From the NCBI GenBank assembly GCA_028819575.1, contig JAPPLB010000014.1, forward strand, positions 1 to 48,465: a stretch of 48,465 nt of DNA, in the 5' to 3' direction. Positions within the stretch are counted from its first letter, which is position 1. Each line of letters begins with the position of its first letter. The stretch comes from Bryobacterales bacterium. Lineage in GTDB: Bacteria > Acidobacteriota > Terriglobia > Bryobacterales > UBA6623. A program made the position numbers and the translations under genes. Below, piece after piece: positions 1 to 6,764 of this stretch. Below the pieces are notes generated by a model. It made no database searches and had not been told where the DNA came from. It worked only from the letters and a program-made list of their open reading frames with translations.

Positions 1-51
1 ATGATCCAATCGCACCCAACGACAGCTCTGATTCCTGTGGGACAGACTCCT

Positions 52-240
52 AGCCCGTATTTCTCACCACGCGGCGAGGCGAAGTGCGTGAGAAGGCCGT
101 CATGACGACGAGCGAGCCGCCCCCGCCAGCAACACGGCCTTTAAGGTTTTTCACGAGACACGAATCACGGCTTTTATATTTTTCACGAATCATGGCCTTT
201 TCCGAGTTCTTACCCCGTCAGATGGTGAGAAATGCAGGTT
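52..240 (+). repeat. Family B repeat, copy B1 (MITE-like)
   Basis: This is the first of several related intergenic repeats. The left end (52-71) and the reverse complement of the right end (221-240) share an uninterrupted ATTTCTCACCA, giving imperfect terminal inverted repeats. Inside lie a conserved block around 72-145 (gcgaagtgcgtgag, and later ccagcaacacggcct) and heptamers of the CACGAGA/CACGAAT type near 155-200. The same order of blocks recurs at 5025 and 10495. No open reading frame of note is present. It is probably a non-autonomous mobile element; no transposase is in view to confirm this. Confidence 0.7.
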
Positions 241-438
241 GGCCCCCTGCCCCATGAACCTCCTGGCCTCATCTCCGCTCCGTCGCGGCAAGTGGCGAAA
301 ATAGCCCCCCGATAATGCGACACGGAACGGAAAGCCTTGTTCCGGTGCCACGTCATCTCGTATCTCTTCATCCCGCGCCGTGGCGGCTTGGCGCGGCGCT
401 CGGGCAGGCGGGCGGCGCGCCTGCGAACGGATCACGGT

Positions 439-467
439 TTGACAGCCTCCGGCTAAGCCGATACAGT
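439..467 (+). promoter_or_regulatory. Candidate sigma-70 promoter of wzm
   Basis: TTGACA (439-444) and TACAGT (462-467) are separated by 17 bases, a near-consensus arrangement. Transcription would begin at about 474-476, essentially on the ATG at 476, so the message would have almost no leader. The preceding stretch 241-438 contains no recognisable gene. Confidence 0.45.
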
Positions 468-475
468 CGGATACG

Positions 476-1300
476 ATGGCTGGACATCTTCCGGGCGCCC
501 ACTTCCTGCGTATCCTGGTGCGCAATCGCAGCCTGATCTACCAACTGGCGCGGCGCGACTTCGAGATGCGCTACGTCGGCTCCGTCGCCGGCTGGCTATG
601 GGGATTGATTCACCCGCTCGTCCTGCTCGGGATCTACACGTTCGTGTTCATGTACGCCTTTGGCGTGAAGCTGCCGGCCGGCGAGGTGACCGACAACTAC
701 CCGCTTTTCCTGTTCGCGGGCATGCTGCCGTGGCTGCTTTTCTCGGAATCGCTTCAGAGATCGGCCGGAGCGCTGCCGGAGTACGCCAACCTGATCAAGA
801 AGAGCGTCTTCCCTTCGGAAGTCGTGCCCCTGACGATTTTTCTGTCGAACTTGATCAGCCACTTCCTGGGCTTGGCGCTGCTCGTCGTCGGGACAGGGTT
901 GTGGGTGGGACAGTGGAGTTGGACCATCATCGTCATACCGGCTCTGCTAGTCCTGTTGGGCATGCTCACGGTGGGGCTCTCCTGGTTCGCCGCCGGACTG
1001 CACGTGTATCTGCGCGACACCGCGCAAGTGCTGACGGTCCTGCTCACCGTCTGGTTCTGGCTGACCCCGATCTTTCTCTACGAAGACATCCTGCGCAACC
1101 AGTTCGACGGCCGGCTTCGCTTCCTCCTGCATTACAATCCCATGACGTACGTGGTGAGGTCCTACCGGGAAACTTTCCTGGGCAATGCGCTCCCTGCTTG
1201 GAGTGACTGGGCCGCTTTCGCCGCCTTCGCCGTGGCTACCTTCGTTCTCGGAGGACTCTTCTTCCGATACAGCAAACGCGGCTTTGCCGACGTTCTCTGA
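476..1300 (+). CDS. wzm: ABC-2 type polysaccharide export permease (Wzm-like)
   Basis: The 274-aa product is the membrane subunit of an O-antigen/teichoic-acid type ABC exporter, which moves a lipid-linked glycan across the inner membrane. After a cytoplasmic N-terminus with the typical LARRDFEMRYVGS element (about residues 24-36), it has around six hydrophobic segments, and the length matches the family (about 260-280 aa). It ends in the usual short basic tail after the last helix. The ATPase partner starts 14 bases downstream, followed by a glycosyltransferase, so this is the head of a surface-polysaccharide operon. The start at 476 lies very close to the predicted transcription start and has no Shine-Dalgarno sequence. 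A start about 14 codons inside (a GTG) is possible but less likely. Function is assigned by family; the exported glycan cannot be named. Confidence 0.9.
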   Translation: MAGHLPGAHFLRILVRNRSLIYQLARRDFEMRYVGSVAGWLWGLIHPLVLLGIYTFVFMYAFGVKLPAGEVTDNYPLFLFAGMLPWLLFSESLQRSAGALPEYANLIKKSVFPSEVVPLTIFLSNLISHFLGLALLVVGTGLWVGQWSWTIIVIPALLVLLGMLTVGLSWFAAGLHVYLRDTAQVLTVLLTVWFWLTPIFLYEDILRNQFDGRLRFLLHYNPMTYVVRSYRETFLGNALPAWSDWAAFAAFAVATFVLGGLFFRYSKRGFADVL

Positions 1301-1314
1301 AACGAGATCCCTCC

Positions 1315-2622
1315 GTGACCGCGCTGGCTTTCGATTCCGTCTCGAAGAGCTACGCCATCTACCGCTCACCGATCGACCGCCTCAAGGAGCTGGCTTCGTT
1401 TCACCATCGCAACTACCACCACGACTTCTGGGCGCTGCGCGATGTATCGTTCGAAGTGCCCCGGGGTTCGATCTTCTGCTTGATCGGCGAGAACGGCTCC
1501 GGCAAGAGCACGACTCTGCAACTGGCTGCCGGCATCCTCGAACCGACCCGCGGCAAGGTCCGTGCCTCGGGACGGGTCGGCGCTCTGCTCGAGCTGGGTG
1601 CCGGGTTCAACCCCGAGTTCAGCGGCCGCGACAATGTGCGCTTGAGCGCTACCCTGATGGGTCTTTCTTCGGCCGAAGTCGACAGGCGCTACCCCGGCAT
1701 CGTCCGCTTCGCCGAGATCGGCGAGTTCATCGATCGGCCGGTCAACACCTACTCTTCAGGGATGCTGGTAAGGCTGGCTTTCGCGGTGGCGATTCACACC
1801 GACCCGGAGATTCTGTTGGTCGACGAGGCCCTGGCGGTGGGCGACTACTATTTTCGACAGCGCTGTTTGAGGAAGATCCACGAGATGCGCTCCCGGCAGG
1901 TCACGATCGTGCTGGTGTCTCACAGCATGGCCGACATCAAGGCCATCGGGGAACAGGCCGTTTGGCTTGAGGAAGGCCGCGTCAAGGCCATCGGCAATGC
2001 GGATGAAGTCACCGCCCGCTATCTCGCGCGCATGGCCGAGAAAGAGGCCGCCCGCTCGCGTCCCATGGCGGCCTCTGGCAATGGCCGCGCAGCGCCCGAC
2101 CCGATCCCTCGAACGGTGGAAGGGCTTTTGAACATCGATGCCCGCCGCGGGAACGGTTCCGCGGAGATCATCGGCATGGCGGCGCTTGATGCGGAGGGCC
2201 GGACGGCTTCGCTGATCGAGGCGCGGCAACCCTTGACCTTGCGGGTCAGCTTTCGCGCCAACGAACCGCTCGCGAAACCCGGCCTTGCGCTGACCATGCG
2301 GAATCACATCGGCCTCGAGTTCGCCGTCTTTGGCGCGGCTCTTGACGGATTGGAACTGCCCCCGATGCGACCCGGTGAAACGCTCACCGTCGACTTTCTA
2401 CTCGACGTGCCGGAACTCTATCCCGGCAACTTCTCGTTTTCACCGGCCGTGACCGACGGGTCGCCCAGTCGCGCGGAAGTGTGCGACCACGTCGACAACG
2501 CGCTCACGCTACAGATGACCCACAATGGAAAGCCGGTCTACGGCTACGTTCGTATCCCCTGCCACGTGACTTTGAACAGCCGTTTCGGGCCTGAGGCCGC
2601 GGCATCCCTCGCCGCATCATGA
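1315..2622 (+). CDS. wzt: O-antigen export ATPase with C-terminal glycan-binding domain (Wzt-like)
   Basis: This 435-aa protein powers the Wzm-type permease encoded just upstream. The nucleotide-binding domain spans about residues 5-250, with Walker A GENGSGKST at 58-66, the YSSGM signature, and Walker B ILLVDEALAVGD. Residues of about 275-430 form an extra beta-rich domain of the Wzt C-terminal type. In characterised Wzt proteins this domain recognises the finished, capped glycan before export, so chain length here may be controlled by a terminal modification. The start codon is GTG. The stop overlaps the glycosyltransferase start as ATGA, indicating translational coupling. Only the substrate is unknown. 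Confidence 0.92.
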   Translation: MTALAFDSVSKSYAIYRSPIDRLKELASFHHRNYHHDFWALRDVSFEVPRGSIFCLIGENGSGKSTTLQLAAGILEPTRGKVRASGRVGALLELGAGFNPEFSGRDNVRLSATLMGLSSAEVDRRYPGIVRFAEIGEFIDRPVNTYSSGMLVRLAFAVAIHTDPEILLVDEALAVGDYYFRQRCLRKIHEMRSRQVTIVLVSHSMADIKAIGEQAVWLEEGRVKAIGNADEVTARYLARMAEKEAARSRPMAASGNGRAAPDPIPRTVEGLLNIDARRGNGSAEIIGMAALDAEGRTASLIEARQPLTLRVSFRANEPLAKPGLALTMRNHIGLEFAVFGAALDGLELPPMRPGETLTVDFLLDVPELYPGNFSFSPAVTDGSPSRAEVCDHVDNALTLQMTHNGKPVYGYVRIPCHVTLNSRFGPEAAASLAAS

Positions 2623-4997
2623 ATGCTCTGATCGCCGCGCTGGCGGGGGTCGGCCGCTTGGTCTTTCTCATTGCGGCGGCCCCTGTCCTGCTCGCGGGCG
2701 CCTTCACAGCATTGTGCGCAAGTGACCTTCTCCGTAGCCGGAGTCGTGGCGCTGAACGTGCGGATCAACCCGCTCGGGCGGACTCGGTCAGCGTCGTGAT
2801 CCCGAACTGGAACGGCCGCGGCCTGCTTGGAAGGAATCTGCCGTCCGTCGTAGAAGCGCTCGGCTCCAACCCCGCTCACGAGTTGATCGTCGTCGACAAT
2901 GCCTCGTCCGACGGCAGCGCCGAGTTTCTCCGGGAAACCTTCCCGGATGTCACCGTCATCTCCCTGGAAACCAATCAGGGGTTTGGCGGAGGCTCGAACG
3001 CCGGCATCCGAGCCGCGCGGAACGATGTCGTGTTGTTGCTCAACAACGATATGCGCCTCGCTCCCGATGCCATCCGGCATCTGCTTCAGGGATTCTCCGA
3101 CCCCCGCGTCTTCGCGGTCACCTCGCAGATCTTTTTCTCTGATCCCGACAAGCGGCGCGAGGAGACCGGCCTGACCCGGGGTAGCTGGATCGAGGGCCAA
3201 CTGAGCGTCGAGCATCGCATCGACCCGCGGGTGAAAGGACTCTTCCCGACCTTCTACGCCGGTGGAGGTTCGACCGCCTTCGACCGGCGGAAGTTCCTCG
3301 AGCTCGGCGGGTTCGACCCGCTCATGGAGCCCTTCTACTACGAAGACACCGACATCAGCTACGGCGCCTGGAAACGGGGCTGGGTGATTCTTTACGAGCC
3401 GCGCAGCATCGTCTATCACGACCATCGCGGCACGATCGGCAAGCATTTCAACGAAGCCTATATCCAGTCCGTGCTCCGCAAGAACCGGCTTCTGTTCGTT
3501 TGGAAGAACATTCACCAATGGCGGCGCTTGGCCGAACACTTTGCTTGGCTCTATGCAGGCCTGTGGACCCGCACGCTGTTCGGCCCGGAGACGGCCCGCC
3601 CGACTCCCCGCGGCTTCCTGCGGGCCTTGAAGCAACTGCCGCCGGCCTTGCGAGCGCGCCGCCGGGCTCGACGCCGATCGGTGATCGATGACACCGAGGC
3701 TTTCCGCCGTCCGCTCGGCGGCTACTTCTGGGACCGCTTCCGGCCACCGCGCAACGCGGACGGCAAGCTCAACGTGCTGTTCGTCTCTCCCTACCCCATC
3801 GAACCGCCTGTTCACGGCGGCGCGGTCTTCATGAAGCAGATTCTGCAACACCTCAGCCGCTTGTCCAGGGTGCATCTTCTCTGCCTGCTCGATGAGCCGC
3901 ACGAGCGGGTGGAAAACGAACGTTTCGGGCAAATCTGCGAGAGCGCCGAGTTCTCCGTGCGCCAGGGGAATCTCGAAAGCGGCATCGGTTCGCTCATGCC
4001 GCATGGACCCCGCAGCTTCCTTCACGACGATTTCCTTTGGGGCCTGCACCGGGCAATCCTTCAACATCGAGCCGACGTGGTGCAGTTGGAGTACACCCAC
4101 ATGGCGTCCTATCACGCCGGCTTCAACCGGATAGGCATGTTCCTGTTCGAGCACGACGTCGCGTTCCAGGCGGTCTGGCGGTCGCTCGCCGGAATACGCG
4201 ATCCGGCGCTCTGGATGAGAAGCTTCCACGAATACCTGCGGCTGCTGCGCTTCGAGAAGAAAGCGGTCAGCCGTTTCGATGCGGTGCAGGTCTGCACCGA
4301 GGTCAACCGTCGTTATCTCGCTTCGTTCGTCGGCAACGGCACGCCGATCGTTGCAGGTCTCAGAGCGGGAATCGACGTCGGCTTCTACCCGTTTGTCGAG
4401 CACGGCCGGGAAGCCGGCACGATTCTGTTTCTCGGCAATTTCCGGCATCCCCCGAACCGGCAGGCTCTCGACTTCTTCGTCTCGCGGGTATTCCCTGCTG
4501 TCCGCAGCGAGCGGCCAGGGGCCAAGCTGATCGTGATAGGCGCGCAAGCCCCGCCCGGCTTCGAGCAGCGGCTGGCCCAACCGGGCATCGAGTTCGTCGG
4601 CCGGGTCGATGATGTCCGCGAAGCCTTGGGCAGGTACGCCGTCTTCGTGTGCCCCATCCTCAGCGGATCGGGCGTGCGGGTGAAGCTGCTGGAGGCCTTC
4701 GCCGCGGGCATCCCGGTGGTCTCGACGACGATCGGCGCGGAGGGCTTGGCCGAACGCGGCTCGGACTGCCTCGAGCTCGCCGACGATGCGGAATCGTTTG
4801 CCGATCGAGTCTGCGGGCTCCTCGCCGACCCCGTCCGGAGCCGCGCGATGGCCCGGCGCGCGCGCCGCGAAGTGGAAGAGAAGTGGGATATGGCCGTGGT
4901 GGCGGCAAAGCTGGAACGGCACTACCGGGATGTGCTCGCAGCCAAGGCGAATAACCGCTCCAGTCCGCACCTGGAACCCTTCCCCGGCTACGAATGA
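2619..4997 (+). CDS. Two-domain glycosyltransferase, GT2 fused to GT4
   Basis: The 792-aa protein contains two glycosyltransferase modules. After a hydrophobic N-terminal segment (about 8-30), residues of about 50-300 form a GT2 (GT-A) domain with VVIPNWNG, the DNASSDG nucleotide-sugar motif, LLLNNDM as the DxD-like metal site, and an EDTDISYGAWKRGW catalytic-base region; this resembles rhamnosyltransferase-type enzymes. Residues of about 385-780 form a GT-B, GT4-like domain beginning LNVLFVSPYPIEPP and carrying GSGVRVKLLEAFAAG and VVSTTIGAEGL near its end, the donor-binding region. It overlaps wzt by four bases, so it probably builds or finishes the glycan exported by Wzm/Wzt. Two linked activities suggest consecutive transfers. 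Donor and acceptor sugars cannot be read from sequence. Confidence 0.85.
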   Translation: MNALIAALAGVGRLVFLIAAAPVLLAGAFTALCASDLLRSRSRGAERADQPARADSVSVVIPNWNGRGLLGRNLPSVVEALGSNPAHELIVVDNASSDGSAEFLRETFPDVTVISLETNQGFGGGSNAGIRAARNDVVLLLNNDMRLAPDAIRHLLQGFSDPRVFAVTSQIFFSDPDKRREETGLTRGSWIEGQLSVEHRIDPRVKGLFPTFYAGGGSTAFDRRKFLELGGFDPLMEPFYYEDTDISYGAWKRGWVILYEPRSIVYHDHRGTIGKHFNEAYIQSVLRKNRLLFVWKNIHQWRRLAEHFAWLYAGLWTRTLFGPETARPTPRGFLRALKQLPPALRARRRARRRSVIDDTEAFRRPLGGYFWDRFRPPRNADGKLNVLFVSPYPIEPPVHGGAVFMKQILQHLSRLSRVHLLCLLDEPHERVENERFGQICESAEFSVRQGNLESGIGSLMPHGPRSFLHDDFLWGLHRAILQHRADVVQLEYTHMASYHAGFNRIGMFLFEHDVAFQAVWRSLAGIRDPALWMRSFHEYLRLLRFEKKAVSRFDAVQVCTEVNRRYLASFVGNGTPIVAGLRAGIDVGFYPFVEHGREAGTILFLGNFRHPPNRQALDFFVSRVFPAVRSERPGAKLIVIGAQAPPGFEQRLAQPGIEFVGRVDDVREALGRYAVFVCPILSGSGVRVKLLEAFAAGIPVVSTTIGAEGLAERGSDCLELADDAESFADRVCGLLADPVRSRAMARRARREVEEKWDMAVVAAKLERHYRDVLAAKANNRSSPHLEPFPGYE

Positions 4998-5024
4998 GTT
5001 CTCCGTCGAAGGGCCGCGATGCCT

Positions 5025-5291
5025 GGTCTGCTTTTCTCGCCGCGTGGCGAAGTGCGTCAGAGGGCCGTCAGGACGAGGTGCAAGCCGCCCGCGCCAGCAA
5101 CACGGCCTCTAAGGTTTTCACGCATCACGAAACACTGCCTTACCGTTCACCGTCCCTCGGCGTTCCCTGGTAGAGCCACCCCAAGCCGCGGCCAACGGTT
5201 TTCACGAAACACGAGTCACGAAACACGAATCACGGCTTTTTCGGTTTTCACTAACAACGATCCACCCGTCTGAAGGTGAGACATGCAGGCT
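5025..5291 (+). repeat. Family B repeat, copy B2
   Basis: This copy begins with tctgcttttctcgcc and ends with ggtgagacatgcaggct, matching both termini of B1 and B3. It carries the shared gcgaagtgcgt and ccagcaacacggcct blocks. The heptamer array runs near 5204-5236 as CACGAAA CACGAGT CACGAAA CACGAAT CACGG. It is longer than B1 because of an unrelated insertion of about 80 bases between the shared left block and the array. Its last two bases are part of the TAG stop codon of the minus-strand gene 5290-5826. Confidence 0.65.
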
Positions 5292-5826
5292 AAAGCGAAC
5301 TCCCCGTGAACTGCTTCTTCAAGCGCATCACGACCATCCGCGCCTGTCGGTGCATGGCCTTCGGTGTCGTGTCGTAGCCTTTCAGGAACGTCGACCAAAG
5401 GACCTCGCGCGTCCTGACATCCACGAGGAAGACGGCCCCTTCGGCCCGCGACGCGGAGTAAATCGGCGACCGCTCAGGGCGATAGGCCCCCGCGGGAACT
5501 GCCGCGGGATCGTCCGCTCCTTCCTCTTCCTTTGTTGCCTCGGCGATTTCTTCGGGCGTGGGAAACAGCTCCTCCATGCCCTCCAGGAACTTGCTGCTGA
5601 TGCGGTCGGTCAGGATCGCCTGGGCGCGCTTCGGGTCGACGACGACGTCGAAAACACCCTCGGTCGCAACCTGCTCGGCAAGAAATTGATCGAGAGAGTC
5701 CGACATCGGCCACAGATAGACCTTCTGCACCCTACCCAACCGTTCCCAGTCAGCACCCGCCAGCGGGTGCACAGCCAGGGATACAACGCTCAATAGCGCC
5801 AAAAACAGCAACGAAAGGCGAACCAT
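5290..5826 (-). CDS. Small secreted protein of unknown function
   Basis: The 178-aa product starts with a clear signal peptide (basic MVRLS, hydrophobic to about residue 22, cleavage near LAGA), so it is exported. The mature part reads as an alpha/beta domain with KVYLWPMSDSLDQFLAEQ and a Cys-free core, then a linker rich in Glu and Ala (about 95-112). It ends with a strand-rich segment (AVFLVDVRTREVLWS) and a basic helix. I do not recognise a named family; similar small exported proteins are frequent in Acidobacteriota. The ATG at 5826 was chosen because the signal peptide begins there and an extended -10 promoter lies six bases upstream. The frame stays open further upstream but lacks coding character. 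The stop codon straddles the border of repeat B2. Confidence 0.75.
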   Translation of the reverse strand: MVRLSLLFLALLSVVSLAVHPLAGADWERLGRVQKVYLWPMSDSLDQFLAEQVATEGVFDVVVDPKRAQAILTDRISSKFLEGMEELFPTPEEIAEATKEEEGADDPAAVPAGAYRPERSPIYSASRAEGAVFLVDVRTREVLWSTFLKGYDTTPKAMHRQARMVVMRLKKQFTGSSL

Positions 5827-5832
5827 GCCCGG

Positions 5833-5841
5833 ATTATACCA
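5833..5841 (-). promoter_or_regulatory. Extended -10 promoter for a leaderless message
   Basis: On the minus strand TGG is followed directly by TATAAT (5838-5833), a perfect -10 hexamer with a TGn extension. The ATG at 5826 is only six bases beyond it, so transcription should start at or next to the start codon. No -35 hexamer is obvious and none is required for an extended -10. There is no room for a ribosome-binding site. Confidence 0.55.
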
Positions 5842-6411
5842 GCGGCCATTCCCGCATCCCCACTCCGGCGCGCTATGGATTGTTGTTCCTCCGGCCTGCC
5901 TCCTCACGTCGGATTCGTGTTCGAATGGATTCAGGAGATCTACCCCGAGTTGGGCAACAAGGAAGGACCGTGTGAAGAGACATGAAGCCGTTGCCCCTCG
6001 CCGCGTTGGCGGCTTGCAGTTCCTCAATGGTTGCGTACAGGCCGGCCGGCAACGTGTCTTTCCGGGCGTCGGTAAGTTGAAGCGGCACGAGCGACCGTGT
6101 CGGTGCAATGTGAAACCTCCTCCTGGTAAGCCAGACGGAATGTTCCCCTTCAGACCTGAAACATCCTCTTTATCAAGTTATCAAGAGGGGGTGACACCAA
6201 TCCGGATATTTCCGGCTTGAACGATCCGCACACGGGCGGAGGAAAAACGAGCGAGAAAAGCCGGGAGCATGAACAGGGCTTGGACGCTCAACGAGAGTGT
6301 GCAACAGGCCTCCTCGATGGACAAGATCGAGCGCTGAGCATCACGAATCGCAGCCTTTACAGTTCACCAGCCGTCAGACATTTCATCTGGAGAGAACCAG
6401 GCCTCGCCCAT

Positions 6412-6456
6412 GGTTTTCACAAATCACGAGACACGAAACACGAATCACGGCTTTTA
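6412..6456 (+). repeat. Fragment of family B internal heptamer array (B5)
   Basis: The sequence reads ggttttcac, then heptamers AAATCAC, GAGACAC, GAAACAC, GAATCAC, then ggctttta, matching the internal part of copies B1-B3. Neither terminus of the element is present, so this is a truncated copy or an independent spread of the array. Confidence 0.55.
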
Positions 6457-6734
6457 CGGCCGTTCGGTTCGCCGGGGATGCGCAAAGGACGCACCACCAG
6501 AAACCCCCGCTCGGACCGCCGCCCAGTCACCGCTTGCCTGCGAGCTGTGGTGCGGCTGTTGCACCGCTATGGCGCGGCATGGGCGGCATATTGCCCCTGC
6601 GCCAGTGTCCCCGCTCCGTCCGCCGTTCACGGTCGACCTCGCAGCGAACGCCAAATGAACCCATGCTGAGAAAGGAGAACATCCTCGATTGCGTTGACAC
6701 GGCGCGAGGGGCCTTTGCGGCTCCGCGCTGGCTC

Positions 6735-6743
6735 TGCTATGCT
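6735..6743 (+). promoter_or_regulatory. Possible extended -10 of the DUF1592 operon
   Basis: TGC followed by TATGCT (6738-6743) fits an extended -10. It lies 21 bases before the chosen ATG at 6765, leaving room for the purine-rich GCAGGGGA ribosome-binding site. No convincing -35 is seen. Confidence 0.3.
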
Positions 6744-6764
6744 GCGATTGCCGCAGGGGACTCA

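Larger units (their letters stand above)
5842..6764. other. Gene-poor region of 0.9 kb with possible gene remnants
   Basis: I see no intact gene here. On the minus strand near 5900-6110, two adjacent frames have protein-like stretches (for example LQLTDARKDTLPAGLYATIEE, and LGVDLLNPFEHESDVRR in another frame), which could be a decayed gene, but I cannot identify it. The B-type heptamer fragment lies at 6412-6456. The rest, up to the DUF1592 gene, has only short overlapping frames in several phases and no recognisable motif. Confidence 0.4.

Noticed and set aside
2544..4970. 808-aa open frame on the minus strand
   Set aside because: It is the exact antisense of the glycosyltransferase gene; its composition (many Arg, His, Glu, no motifs) is typical of a high-GC shadow frame.
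6217..6669. 150-aa plus-strand frame before the DUF1592 gene
   Set aside because: No motif, runs through the B-type heptamer fragment, overlaps other frames, and lacks coding character.
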